Shown here: piece by piece, positions 1-8,336 of the stretch
Layout: the number at the start of each line of letters is the position of its first letter
Numbering within the stretch: the stretch's first letter is position 1
Assembly (NCBI GenBank): GCA_947630625.1
Contig: CANRIL010000023.1
Coordinates: 1 to 42,185, forward strand
Origin: an uncultured Clostridia bacterium
Lineage (GTDB): Bacteria; Bacillota; Clostridia; Oscillospirales; CAG-272
Direction of reading: 5' to 3'
DNA length: 42,185 nucleotides
Translations under genes and position numbers: made by a program
The notes under the pieces: model-generated
The model's database searches: none
What the model saw: only the letters and a program-made list of their open reading frames with translations
What the model was told of the DNA's origin: nothing

Positions 1-848
1 TGTAACTGCTGCGCCCATGTATGAGTCGGGGATGACGATATCGTAAGCTTCATCGCAGTTCTTTTTTTCTTCTTTAGCCTTCACGCCATATGTCCCGTCT
101 TCCATCAGGACAAAATCAAAAAAATCCAATGACCTTTTATATATGGCAGCTTCTTTTGATCCGGCATACTGCCGAATCACAGAAACAAACCGCTGCATCG
201 CTGCGGTTTTATTAGCTGCGGCTTCTTTTGATTTGGCGTGCTGCCGAATCGCAGAACCCAGCTGGTGCGCTGCTGCGGTTCTTTCAGCCGCAGCTTCTTT
301 TAACGCAGTTAATCGCTGCATTACAGAACTATCGATCGCTATAGTATATTGGCTCTGGTCGATCCTTTGACCTGTGATATTATCAATAATGGTATAATTT
401 TTTGTGTCTACAGGCAAATCGCCTTCCGTCGCCGCAGGCGAAGCAGAAACCTCGGGCATGGATCTTGGCTGATCCTGTGCTTTTGTTTTCGAAGCCGATG
501 CCTGCCCATCGTTTGATTTGGCTCTTGTTTGCATCAAATCAGGATAAATGGCTTCCATAATCGATTCAACGATCAGCTTCGCAATTTGTTTATTCATAAA
601 TGCGCGCTTGTCGAGAATTTCTACAGATCTTAAAAGAATATGCTCCTTTTCACCAAAAGTCCCGTCAAAAGATAAAATGATCTGCATGACGCCATTGTCG
701 CACACTATCTTCAACGCATTCCGCTCTGTTTCGTCATTTGGGAAAAGGTCTGCAAACATCGAAACAACTTTTTCCCGTCCGACATGTTTTTGATACCGAT
801 GTGAGCGACAATTTGCTTGACGCCGTAGATCAATAAATCCCGATTCAT
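1..848 (-). CDS. Partial protein with Sel1-neighbour N-terminal domain and KEAAA repeats; apparent frameshift
   Basis: This is the last visible gene of the minus-strand operon and runs off the left edge. An ATG at 848 follows GGAG with 8 nt spacing and reads MNRDLLIYGVKQIVAHIGIKN, but hits a stop near 709. A one-base shift at the five-A run (787-791 on the plus strand) joins it to a frame open all the way to base 1. The repaired N-terminus (about 105 aa) matches the N-terminal domain of the two Sel1 proteins at 6568 and 8149: a G.xK core, then ADLFP, DNGVM and finally MNKQIA...YPDL. A Ser/Ala/Pro-rich linker follows, then about three 24-residue helical repeats beginning KEAAA and containing IRQ. 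No catalytic motif is visible. The frameshift may be a real mutation or an assembly error. Function unknown. Confidence 0.7.
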
Positions 849-931
849 ATATTAAACTCCTGAATAAAACATTCAATTTATCAAACGCAAAGGCGGATCG
901 CCCGTTTTTTTACTAATATCGGATTTGCGAT

Positions 932-1035
932 GATGATGCAAAAGACCTGTTCACTGTAAGCCCCGGAAATATCTCATATAACAAATATTGCCGAAGAGCA
1001 TACAGTGAACTTTTGATACCCCCGCCTGCATCATC
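932..1035 (-). other. Long two-armed inverted repeat between operon genes
   Basis: Nested inverted repeats fill the 213-bp gap between the ATPase gene and the next operon gene. The outer arms are gatgatgca (932-940) and tgcatcatc (1027-1035). The inner arms are gttcactgta (949-958) and tacagtgaac (1001-1010), with an extra aaaag/ctttt pairing between them. As RNA this would form a long interrupted hairpin with a loop of about 42 nt. It has no U-run, so it is not a standard terminator. It could set the expression ratio of the flanking genes, be an RNA processing site, or be a palindromic repeat element. Confidence 0.6.
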
Positions 1036-1061
1036 GTCTCTCTCTTTATTCGAACCCTCTT

Positions 1062-3398
1062 TTAGGTAATATCCGAGAGCAATTCCTTTATTTTACGAAT
1101 ATCGTCGATTGTCAAATCGTCTATGAAATCATTCAATGCTTTTTCGAATGCGAGCATTATAGAATCGGGGAATATATATTCCGTATCTAAATATTCATAT
1201 TCATCCTGCATCTTTTCCACCCACTCTTCCTTGGTGGCGAAGTCATTTTTCCTGATAAAGATCTCAATGATTTCAAACTTTATATATTCGGTGTTATGAG
1301 GAATAGCCGTCTTAATTTTCCTTTTTTCATCGTCCGGCAGCACAAGGAATTTTAACAGCTCCGTCAAAAATTCGGGGATCATTGTGATATGCTCGATTTT
1401 CTCCAGCAAGCAATTCACATCAGTTTCGCACAGGTGACTCTTCAGATCCAAAAACAGCTCATCTCTTTCGATCTCTTCGGAAGACAACAAATAGGTCGCC
1501 CCTCTGTATTCGCTTTCGTCCTCTTCCGATTCCTCTTCTGTTTCCGCACTGTAGTCGGTCAAAAAATCGAAATCAAAAATGCCGTTTGCAGGCGATTTGC
1601 CGGCATCCGAACTATCTGCGCCGTTATTAAGACCGTTCGCCTCTCTGAATGTGTAGAGGTCAAATTGCAGCTTTGTGATGTTCGCCTTGACCGTATGCCT
1701 GTCTAAAAACTCTACGACTTTACTATTTGCCAGGGACTTTAAGATGCTGTTCACATCCAATGTCGGGAAATTATCCACCAGGTCCTCGAAGGAATTGACT
1801 CCCTCATATAAACATTTCAGCACCTTATATTCATCTGACGTAATTGCCGGCGGAATGTCATCGGGACAAAAGGCGGTCTGCTGGTAGTCAAATGTGTTAT
1901 ACGGATATACAACGTCGATATCGTCGACCGGTATAAACTCGTCGCAGTTATAAAATGCTTCAAAATAAGTTCTGGTCAGCGGGTGACGAACAGATTTGAT
2001 GTAAATATATCCTTCTTCCATCAAATTCAACTGATCGGGCGTTATAAGGTCTACGACCTCCAGGCGCGGGTCCTGCTGTGCTATCACGCTTGACAATGAT
2101 TCGATCGTTTTTTGACCGCATGATTTTGCAAATCGAACCTCTGTATCGTAATCCTGCGATCCCATAAATATTTCGGTGCTGTTGGCGCGTATGATACGCC
2201 CGATATTGGGATCGTATTTCCTATCCAGCTGCGCGTCACATTGCAGGATCATGTGCCAATACATGCCGAATTTTCTTGATGTTGTAAGCATCTTTATATA
2301 TTCGAGACCGTTCGCAATGTTGCAGTTTGCAAACTCATCAAGGAAGCAGTGAATGTTTCGGGGCAGCTTTTTTGATTTGCTTTGTTTTCCCAGCTTTACG
2401 ACGCATGTGTATATATCGTTCATCAAAAGGGAGATCAGGTCGTCCCCGATCTTCGTGCTGCCGGATTGAATAACGATCACCGTGGGCTTATCTATGAAAT
2501 CGGTAATATTGATCGTATTGCTGGACGATAAACTGTAAAAAGAAGGCTGACCGAAAGAATCATAGCGGTTTTCAACTACGCCGAAATATGACGCGCGCGT
2601 TTTTTCCGCATTATTTGTCGCGGATATCATCTTTTGAGTCGAAAGCTTTTTTGATCCTTTTCTTTTATAGTGAGAGATATCGAACAAATCAGCCATTCCA
2701 CTGTGGCTTTTTGACAATATATCGCGCAGCCAATAATGGTTCTGTATAACGTTATATATGTTCAGGCATTCTATCGGGATATCCCCGTCTATGAGATCTT
2801 CGAATTTATCGAGGATGCTTCCGTTAGTATATGACCTCGCGCCTAATTCCCAGATCGGATCGTTCTTCGATTCGACGGGCTGAATGATCTCGGAGATCCT
2901 TCTTACCCTGTTTACGACATCATTGCTGAGATCGCGTATTTTGAGACATTCCTTCGCAAGCTCCGAAAACGGATTATACGTATCAGATCTCTGCGGATTA
3001 TCGCAGTTCAGAATCTTGATACTGTAACCGTTCTGCTTCAGATGGTTGTAAAGGTTTTCTATTATCTCGCCGTGGATGTCGACAATGACGAAGCTGGGCT
3101 TTACTTTAAGGCTGGAGAGCGCGAGGATCGCCTGCATAACAAATCTCGTCGTTTTGCCGGCGCCTGTTTCGCCCTCGGTATATGTATGAAATATCTTTTC
3201 TCTGCCGCCGAAGATCACATGCCCGTCCTTGCTGTCCTTGTAACAGCATAAAGGGAACCAGTCCTCGTCTACAGATTGTAATTCGTCAGCGCTGTAAAAT
3301 ACAAAATCGCTGTTTTCGTCATTGTAATTGAGAACATAGGAACTCGGATAATTTTTGCCTATGTGTTCTTCAATTACTCTGTCTCTTAAGCTGCTCAT
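1062..3398 (-). CDS. VirD4/TraG-like P-loop ATPase without membrane anchor
   Basis: This is a 778-aa ATPase of the type IV coupling protein (VirD4/TraG/TcpA) class. The Walker A motif GETGAGKT lies near residues 76-83 and is followed by VIVDIHGE. The Walker B motif CFLDEFAN lies near 351-358 and is followed by the usual sensor segment (MILQCDAQL) and RANSTEIF. Unlike typical coupling proteins it has no N-terminal transmembrane helices, so it should be soluble or recruited by a partner. The C-terminal third (about 460-778) is an extra helical region with a very acidic stretch (ETEEESEEDESE) that I cannot assign. The start is taken at the ATG at 3398, six bases after GAGGTG; a GTG three codons earlier lies inside that ribosome site. 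The site overlaps the end of the clpP-like gene, so the two are probably translationally coupled. Confidence 0.85.
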   Translation of the reverse strand: MSSLRDRVIEEHIGKNYPSSYVLNYNDENSDFVFYSADELQSVDEDWFPLCCYKDSKDGHVIFGGREKIFHTYTEGETGAGKTTRFVMQAILALSSLKVKPSFVIVDIHGEIIENLYNHLKQNGYSIKILNCDNPQRSDTYNPFSELAKECLKIRDLSNDVVNRVRRISEIIQPVESKNDPIWELGARSYTNGSILDKFEDLIDGDIPIECLNIYNVIQNHYWLRDILSKSHSGMADLFDISHYKRKGSKKLSTQKMISATNNAEKTRASYFGVVENRYDSFGQPSFYSLSSSNTINITDFIDKPTVIVIQSGSTKIGDDLISLLMNDIYTCVVKLGKQSKSKKLPRNIHCFLDEFANCNIANGLEYIKMLTTSRKFGMYWHMILQCDAQLDRKYDPNIGRIIRANSTEIFMGSQDYDTEVRFAKSCGQKTIESLSSVIAQQDPRLEVVDLITPDQLNLMEEGYIYIKSVRHPLTRTYFEAFYNCDEFIPVDDIDVVYPYNTFDYQQTAFCPDDIPPAITSDEYKVLKCLYEGVNSFEDLVDNFPTLDVNSILKSLANSKVVEFLDRHTVKANITKLQFDLYTFREANGLNNGADSSDAGKSPANGIFDFDFLTDYSAETEEESEEDESEYRGATYLLSSEEIERDELFLDLKSHLCETDVNCLLEKIEHITMIPEFLTELLKFLVLPDDEKRKIKTAIPHNTEYIKFEIIEIFIRKNDFATKEEWVEKMQDEYEYLDTEYIFPDSIMLAFEKALNDFIDDLTIDDIRKIKELLSDIT

Positions 3399-3403
3399 TG
3401 AAT

Positions 3404-3967
3404 TCACCTCTTTTTAGACAATATAATTTCATCGATAATTCCGTATTCTTTAGCTTCCTCGGCGCTCATATAGCAGTCTCGGTCAGTATCTGTCTCGATT
3501 TCCTCCGGCTTTTTGCCGCAGGCGTTTGCCAATATTTCGTTCAGCGTCTTTTTTGTGCGCAGGATTTTTCTTGTATATATCTCGATGTCGGAAGCCTGTG
3601 AGACACCGAAGCCGCCTAACGGCTGATGGATCATAATAGTGCTGTGCGGCAGAGCATAGCGCATCCCCTTTGTGCCGGAAGCGGCGATCAATGCCGCCAT
3701 GCTTGCCGCCATACCGCATACAACAGTTTTTATAGGGCACTCGATGAAGTTCATCGTGTCAATGATCGCCAGCCCCGAAGAGACCTCGCCGCCGGGAGAG
3801 TTGATCTCAATTGTGATCGGTTCGGCAGAATCTATGTAATCCAGGTATTTCAATCTGCATCCCACATCATAGGCTGCGGCGGCATTGATCTCGCCGTACA
3901 AAAACACCGTGCGCGTCCTCACGAAAAAGTCGTCCTGATTCGTATTATATATATCAAACATACCCAT
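3404..3967 (-). CDS. ClpP-family serine peptidase in the accessory operon
   Basis: This is a 187-aa ClpP-fold peptidase, slightly shorter than housekeeping ClpP (about 195-205 aa). Visible motifs are INSPGGEVSSGLAIIDTM, the nucleophile region MAASMAALIAAS (Ser89), HSTIMIHQPLGG (His114) and DRDCYMSAEEAKEYGIIDEI (Asp164), so the catalytic triad is intact. The usual GQAASMGA is GMAASMAA here. ClpP peptidases normally assemble into heptameric rings fed by a AAA+ unfoldase. No Clp ATPase is nearby, and the neighbouring ATPase is VirD4-like. The gene sits between a helical-repeat protein (9 nt gap) and the ATPase (5 nt gap to its ATG), inside a tight operon. I infer a specialised processing protease of this system rather than the housekeeping clpP. 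Confidence 0.9.
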   Translation of the reverse strand: MGMFDIYNTNQDDFFVRTRTVFLYGEINAAAAYDVGCRLKYLDYIDSAEPITIEINSPGGEVSSGLAIIDTMNFIECPIKTVVCGMAASMAALIAASGTKGMRYALPHSTIMIHQPLGGFGVSQASDIEIYTRKILRTKKTLNEILANACGKKPEEIETDTDRDCYMSAEEAKEYGIIDEIILSKKR

Positions 3968-3976
3968 ATCTGTCTC

Positions 3977-4804
3977 CTAAAAACCGTACTTCTTACTTGA
4001 AAATTTGTCTTCGGTCTGCATCACGATATAATAATTCGTGTCGTTTGCCAGTCTTGCCATTTTGGTTAAATAATCGTCCTTGCTGTGCAGCGCATAGTGT
4101 ATCATCGGGCGGTCGATGGTGCCGCCTTCACGGGAGGCGCTTTTTTGTGTAATGAACATTATCATATCGGCGATCATGACCTCCTCTTCACTGTATTGAG
4201 GATAATCCGAGCGGACAGCAATTACCGAAAATGCCTCGTATTCAGATTTCAATATGTCGTAAATATGAGCCCATTTTTCCGCCTCCATGATATCGCCTGA
4301 CTGCTTATATGCGTATATAAGCATTTTAATCGACAGCCAGTCTCCCGCCATCGTTAACGCAGCCCAGATAGTCTGCGCCGTCTTTGCATTTTGAGGGACG
4401 ATCAAACCTGTCCAATTGAGAAACGCAAGCAGCATGCACGCGTTTTTTTCGCCGGCGTTTGCGTTCGACTGAAGGTCCTTCATAAATGTAAATTCTTCGA
4501 AATTCTTCAGCTTGCTTATTCGGCAGTCCGACAAAGCTTCCATTTTAATATCAAAAGCAACGTTCTGCACCGCAAAGTCAGACGAGGAAAGCAATGCTCC
4601 GTCAGAAAATGTCTGCAAGCACCCGGCGTCATCGATCATTGCCCGGCATTCATCAAAAATGTCCTCGCAATCGTTGACCGTACATAAAAGTGTCAGGATC
4701 CGATTTTCTGTTTCGCTTATTTTTTCACACGTTTTGAATGCCAATAAGGGAGAGACGATCTCGTAATACTCCTTGATAACGGCGCTTGCGGGAATATTAT
4801 TCAT
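3977..4804 (-). CDS. Helical-repeat (Sel1/TPR-like) protein of unknown function
   Basis: This 275-aa soluble protein has no signal peptide or membrane segment. The middle (about 110-185) looks like degenerate Sel1/TPR helices: NANAGEKNACMLLAFLNW, TAQTIWAALTMAGDWLS, then MLIYAYKQSGDIMEAEKWAHI. The C-terminus ends in a predicted sheet-like stretch (NYYIVMQTEDKF). It lies nine bases upstream of the ClpP-like gene in the same operon and is preceded by AAAGGA. The repeats suggest a scaffold or adaptor, perhaps for the peptidase or ATPase, but this is inference from position only. I do not recognise a named family. Confidence 0.75.
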   Translation of the reverse strand: MNNIPASAVIKEYYEIVSPLLAFKTCEKISETENRILTLLCTVNDCEDIFDECRAMIDDAGCLQTFSDGALLSSSDFAVQNVAFDIKMEALSDCRISKLKNFEEFTFMKDLQSNANAGEKNACMLLAFLNWTGLIVPQNAKTAQTIWAALTMAGDWLSIKMLIYAYKQSGDIMEAEKWAHIYDILKSEYEAFSVIAVRSDYPQYSEEEVMIADMIMFITQKSASREGGTIDRPMIHYALHSKDDYLTKMARLANDTNYYIVMQTEDKFSSKKYGF

Positions 4805-4921
4805 ACTGTGCTGCCGTCCTTTCTTTTAAGTTGGTTTTTATTTATAAATAATTTTCAAAGCCAGACCATGGCAGATTTTCTCTGCGGCGCTTTCAGAAAC
4901 AGCAAAGTCATGACCGGATGA

Positions 4922-6568
4922 TCAATGTAAGCCCAAAGCAGAACGAACCCGGTGTAAGGCTTCTTGAGCCTTTTTTTTATTAGTATTGTAAAGAAGATCT
5001 TCGGCTTTACATGCTTCACTGTACCAATACTCAGCAAGCTTCAGATTCTTACCGACACCATATCCATATTCATAACATTCTCCAAGCTTATATTGAGCCC
5101 AGTCATGACCTTGTTCTGCCGCCTTCCTGTACCAGTAAACAGCTTCCTCTTTATCTTCGTCAACGCCTTTACCATCATAATAACAGTTTCCAAGCGTATA
5201 TTGAGCCCAGGCATGACCTTGCTCTGCCGCCTTCCTGTACCAATAAACAGCTTTGGCGTGATCTTCTGCAACACCTACACCCCGATAATAACAATCTCCA
5301 AGCTCATATTGAGCCCAGTCATGACCTTGTTCTGCCGCCTTTCTGTACCAGTAAACAGCTTTATCGTAATCTTCGTCAACGCCGTGACCCCAATAATAAC
5401 ATTCTCCAAGCTTATATTGAGCACCGGCAAGATCTTGTTCTGCCGCCTCATTGTACCAGTAAAAAGCTTCCTCTTCATCTTCGTCAACGCCTAAGCCGTC
5501 AGAATAACAGTTTCCAAGCTCATATTGAGCCAAGACATGATCTTGTTCTGCCGCCTCATTGTACCAGTAAAAAGCTTCCTCTTCATCTTCGTCAACGCCT
5601 AAGCCTTCAGAATAACAGTGCCCAAGACTATATTGAGCATCGGCATCACCTTGTTCTGCCGCCTTCCTGTACCAGTAAACAGCTTTATCGTAATCTTCGT
5701 CAACGCCTTTACCATAATAATAACATTCTCCAAGCATATATTGAGCATGGGCATAACCTTGTTCTGCCGCCTTCCTGTACCAGTAAACAGCCTGGACGTA
5801 ATTTTCATCATCATCTTCATCATCATCTTCACCACTTTCATAATACCAGTCCCCAAGATTCGAACGAACCTCTTCTAATCTTTCTTGAGCCTCTTTTTTA
5901 GTATCAGCGTCCGCGTTTTTGTTCTCAGCTGCTTTGCTATACCAATACTCAGCAAGTTCTAAATCCATACCGACGCCATATCCACCTTCATAACACAAGC
6001 CAAGCTTATATTGTCCCATGGCGTGACCTTTTTCTGCCGCCTTATTGAACCAGTAGAAAGCTTGGCCGAAATCTCTTGCAACGCCTGTACCGTCATAATA
6101 GCATTCTCCAAGCCTGAACTGCGCCTCCGCGTCACCCTGTTCGGCGGCTTCTCTGTAACGCGCCGCTGCCTGAACATATTCCTCTTTTTCATAGTGGCTT
6201 TCACCTAAAAGATATAGTTCCTCAGCCGAGATTGAGGGCTTTATCTCCGGATAAACAGACGCGATGACAGCGTCTATTATGGATGCTGCGGTTTGCTCCT
6301 CCATGAAAGAATAATCCATCATCAAATGAACAGACTTGTTTCTAAAAACCTGCACGGAGGAGGAGTCTTTTGATATTTCAAGAACACATGCCATCGCGCC
6401 TGATTCATATGTCATCTGAATACATCTTTTGAGCTCGGCCGCCCCCGGCAGCAAATCGGACATAAGGGAGATAATAAATTTGCTTTCGCCAAACCGCTCC
6501 TGACCGTACATTCTTTTCACATCGTCAAAAAACTTCGGCAATTGTTCGATATTCTTTATACTGCTCAT
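4922..6568 (-). CDS. Sel1-repeat protein A (548 aa)
   Basis: This soluble solenoid protein has an N-terminal helical domain of about 110 aa (MSSIKNIEQLPKFFDDV...YPEI) followed by nine to ten Sel1 repeats of 36 residues (consensus AEQG-A-AQY-LG-CYY-G-GV-ED---A-YWYRKA). Repeats two and three are separated by an inserted linker with an acidic run (GEDDDEDDDENY). Sel1 repeats are protein-interaction scaffolds. The start is the ATG at 6568 because it has AGGAG eight bases upstream and aligns exactly with the start of its paralogue at 8149; an in-frame upstream ATG at 6610 is less likely. Several repeats are nearly identical at DNA level, which points to recent expansion. It is a paralogue of the next upstream gene and lies in the same operon. 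Confidence 0.88.
   Translation of the reverse strand: MSSIKNIEQLPKFFDDVKRMYGQERFGESKFIISLMSDLLPGAAELKRCIQMTYESGAMACVLEISKDSSSVQVFRNKSVHLMMDYSFMEEQTAASIIDAVIASVYPEIKPSISAEELYLLGESHYEKEEYVQAAARYREAAEQGDAEAQFRLGECYYDGTGVARDFGQAFYWFNKAAEKGHAMGQYKLGLCYEGGYGVGMDLELAEYWYSKAAENKNADADTKKEAQERLEEVRSNLGDWYYESGEDDDEDDDENYVQAVYWYRKAAEQGYAHAQYMLGECYYYGKGVDEDYDKAVYWYRKAAEQGDADAQYSLGHCYSEGLGVDEDEEEAFYWYNEAAEQDHVLAQYELGNCYSDGLGVDEDEEEAFYWYNEAAEQDLAGAQYKLGECYYWGHGVDEDYDKAVYWYRKAAEQGHDWAQYELGDCYYRGVGVAEDHAKAVYWYRKAAEQGHAWAQYTLGNCYYDGKGVDEDKEEAVYWYRKAAEQGHDWAQYKLGECYEYGYGVGKNLKLAEYWYSEACKAEDLLYNTNKKKAQEALHRVRSALGLH
5111..5790 (-). repeat. 108-bp tandem repeats inside Sel1 gene A
   Basis: The segment ttgttctgcc (or its one-base variant ttgctctgcc) recurs at 5111, 5219, 5327, 5435, 5543, 5651 and 5759, an exact 108-bp period equal to one 36-residue Sel1 unit. 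Copies around 5441 and 5549 are identical over more than 50 bases. Such an array can gain or lose units by slippage or recombination. Confidence 0.9.
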
Positions 6569-6633
6569 CTTTTTTTCTCCTGTCATATGATTTTTATATA
6601 GAGATTTCAATTGTTGATATGTACATACTCTCC

Positions 6634-6662
6634 CCGGCGGCTTTGATCTGCCGCGCCGCCGG
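6634..6662 (-). other. GC-rich hairpin between the two Sel1 genes
   Basis: Perfect 8-bp arms ccggcggc (6634-6641) and gccgccgg (6655-6662) lie in the spacer just after the stop of Sel1 gene B and before Sel1 gene A. There is no U-run on either side, so it is more likely a processing or stabilising hairpin than a terminator. Confidence 0.5.
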
Positions 6663-6679
6663 AAAGAACTGATGTCAGC

Positions 6680-8149
6680 CTAATTTGTTTTTATGAAATA
6701 ACGGATCCGTTCCAGGGATTCCTTAGCGGGCGCGTGTCCATTCTCAACTGCTTTGCTGTACCAATGCTCGGCAAGCTTTAAATCCTTACCGATACCATTT
6801 CCATCCTCATAACATCTTCCGAGCAGATATTGAGCTCTGGCAAGTCCTTGTTCTGCGGCTTTTCTGAACCAGCAGCAAGCCTGTGTGTGATCCTGTTCAA
6901 CTCCTTCGCCGCAGCGGTAACAGTATCCGAGCTCATATTGAGCCTCGGCATAACCTTGTTCCGCGGCCTTTCTGTACCAGTAACAAGCTTTATCATAATC
7001 TTCGGCAACGCCTTCTCTCCAAAAATAGCATTCTCCAAGCCGAAATTGAGCCTTGGCAAGGTCTTGTTCTGCGGCCTTGCTGTACCAGTAAAAAGCTTTG
7101 GTTTTATTTTTGCGAACGCCTTTGCTCCAATAATAACAGTCCCCGAGATTATATTGTGCCTCGGCAAGACCCTGTTCCGCGGCTTTACTGTACCAATAAA
7201 ACGCTTGTGTAAAACCTTTGCGTCTGCCCTCGCTGCTGTAACAGTTCCCGAGATTGTTCTGAGCCACGGCAAGGCCTTGTTCTGCGGCTTTCCCGAACCA
7301 GTATAAAGCCTTGCCGTGATCTTCTCTGACGCCATCGCCTTTGTCATAACAGTCGCCAAGATTATTTTGCGCCTCGGCAAATCCTTGTTCCGCAGCTTTG
7401 CTGTACCAGTAAAAAGCTTTGGTTTTATCTTTGCATACGCCGAAGCCTTTGTCATAACACCATCCGAGCGCATTTTGAGCCTTGGCAAGGCCTTGTTCGG
7501 CAGCTTTAGTGTACAGGCAAAAAGCTTGTTTATAATCCTTGTCAACGCCAAAACCGTGATAATAACAGTATCCAAGCTCAAATTGAGCCTCGGCAAGACC
7601 TTGCTTTGCGGATTCCCCGAACCAGTAAAAAGCCTGAGCATGATCTGTGTCAGCGCCTATACCGTGGGCATAGCATTTTCCAAGCTTGAGTTGCGCCTCG
7701 GCATGACCTTGTTCCGCGGCTTCTTTATAACATTCTGCCGCCTGAACATATTCCTCTCTTTCATAGTGGCTTTCACCTAAAAGATATTGCTCGTCAGCAG
7801 AAAGGGAAGGCTTTATCTTCTGGCATTCAGGGCATACAGATTCAATGACGGCGTCGATTATCGATGTCGCGATCTGTCTGTCCATAAAAGACTGATGTAC
7901 CATTATATAAACGGCCTTATCCCTGAGCACCTGCACGGAGGAGGGGTCTTTTAGTATTTCAAGAATACATGCCATCGCGCCCGATTCATATGCCATTTTA
8001 ATACATCTTCTGAGGTCGACTGCTCCGGGCATCAGATCTGACATAAGGGATACCATAAATTTGCCGTCTCCAAACCGCTCCTGACCGTACATGTTTTTAA
8101 CATCATCAAAAAACTTCGGCAACTGTTCAATATTCTTAATACTGCTCAT
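6680..8149 (-). CDS. Sel1-repeat protein B (489 aa)
   Basis: This is a paralogue of Sel1 protein A with the same N-terminal domain (MSSIKNIEQLPKFFDDV, then MSDLMPGAVDLRRCI, YESGAMACILEI and FMDRQIATSIIDAV). Nine Sel1 repeats follow from about residue 140, with a final partial unit. Repeat five has a short basic deviation (SSEGRRKGFT). There is no signal peptide, so it is cytoplasmic. An AGGA site lies about eight bases before the ATG. The repeats here have diverged more from one another than in protein A. The shared N-domain suggests that A, B and the protein at 848 dock on the same partner; that is inference. Confidence 0.9.
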   Translation of the reverse strand: MSSIKNIEQLPKFFDDVKNMYGQERFGDGKFMVSLMSDLMPGAVDLRRCIKMAYESGAMACILEILKDPSSVQVLRDKAVYIMVHQSFMDRQIATSIIDAVIESVCPECQKIKPSLSADEQYLLGESHYEREEYVQAAECYKEAAEQGHAEAQLKLGKCYAHGIGADTDHAQAFYWFGESAKQGLAEAQFELGYCYYHGFGVDKDYKQAFCLYTKAAEQGLAKAQNALGWCYDKGFGVCKDKTKAFYWYSKAAEQGFAEAQNNLGDCYDKGDGVREDHGKALYWFGKAAEQGLAVAQNNLGNCYSSEGRRKGFTQAFYWYSKAAEQGLAEAQYNLGDCYYWSKGVRKNKTKAFYWYSKAAEQDLAKAQFRLGECYFWREGVAEDYDKACYWYRKAAEQGYAEAQYELGYCYRCGEGVEQDHTQACCWFRKAAEQGLARAQYLLGRCYEDGNGIGKDLKLAEHWYSKAVENGHAPAKESLERIRYFIKTN

Positions 8150-8180
8150 CTTTTTATCCTGCTATGATTTCGGTATGGAC

Positions 8181-8208
8181 GTTATGTGCTTTCTCAGAGA
8201 TCAAAAAC
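8181..8208 (+). repeat. Direct repeat flanking the VWA gene, copy 1
   Basis: About 28 bases centred on tttctcagagatca (8190-8203) recur as copy 2 at 9262-9290 in the same orientation, with a few mismatches. The two copies bracket the VWA gene and its spacers. No similarity extends beyond the repeat. Confidence 0.5.
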
Positions 8209-8336
8209 TTATAGGGGGCGATTTTCAATAGCCGTTTTTTCGGCTTGTTTGATCGATGCCTTATATGACCTTCTGACGCAGGTGTTATTATCACTGCCGG
8301 AAACCGTCATCGCGACCGCCGTCAACGGTCGGGAAC

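Noticed and set aside
787-791. Programmed ribosomal frameshift in the leftmost gene
   Set aside because: The site lacks a canonical X-XXY-YYZ slippery heptamer in the correct phase; an indel is simpler.
143-793. Two plus-strand open frames at 143-370 and 548-793
   Set aside because: They are antisense shadows of the minus-strand gene; the repeats seen in the first are the mirror of the KEAAA repeats.
5011-5901. Long plus-strand open frames with repeats opposite the Sel1 genes
   Set aside because: The periodicity comes from the 108-bp Sel1 units on the minus strand; no ribosome site or known domain supports them.
5111-8000. Possible CRISPR array because of regular repeats
   Set aside because: Repeats have no unique spacers, are 108 bp in phase with codons, and encode Sel1 units.
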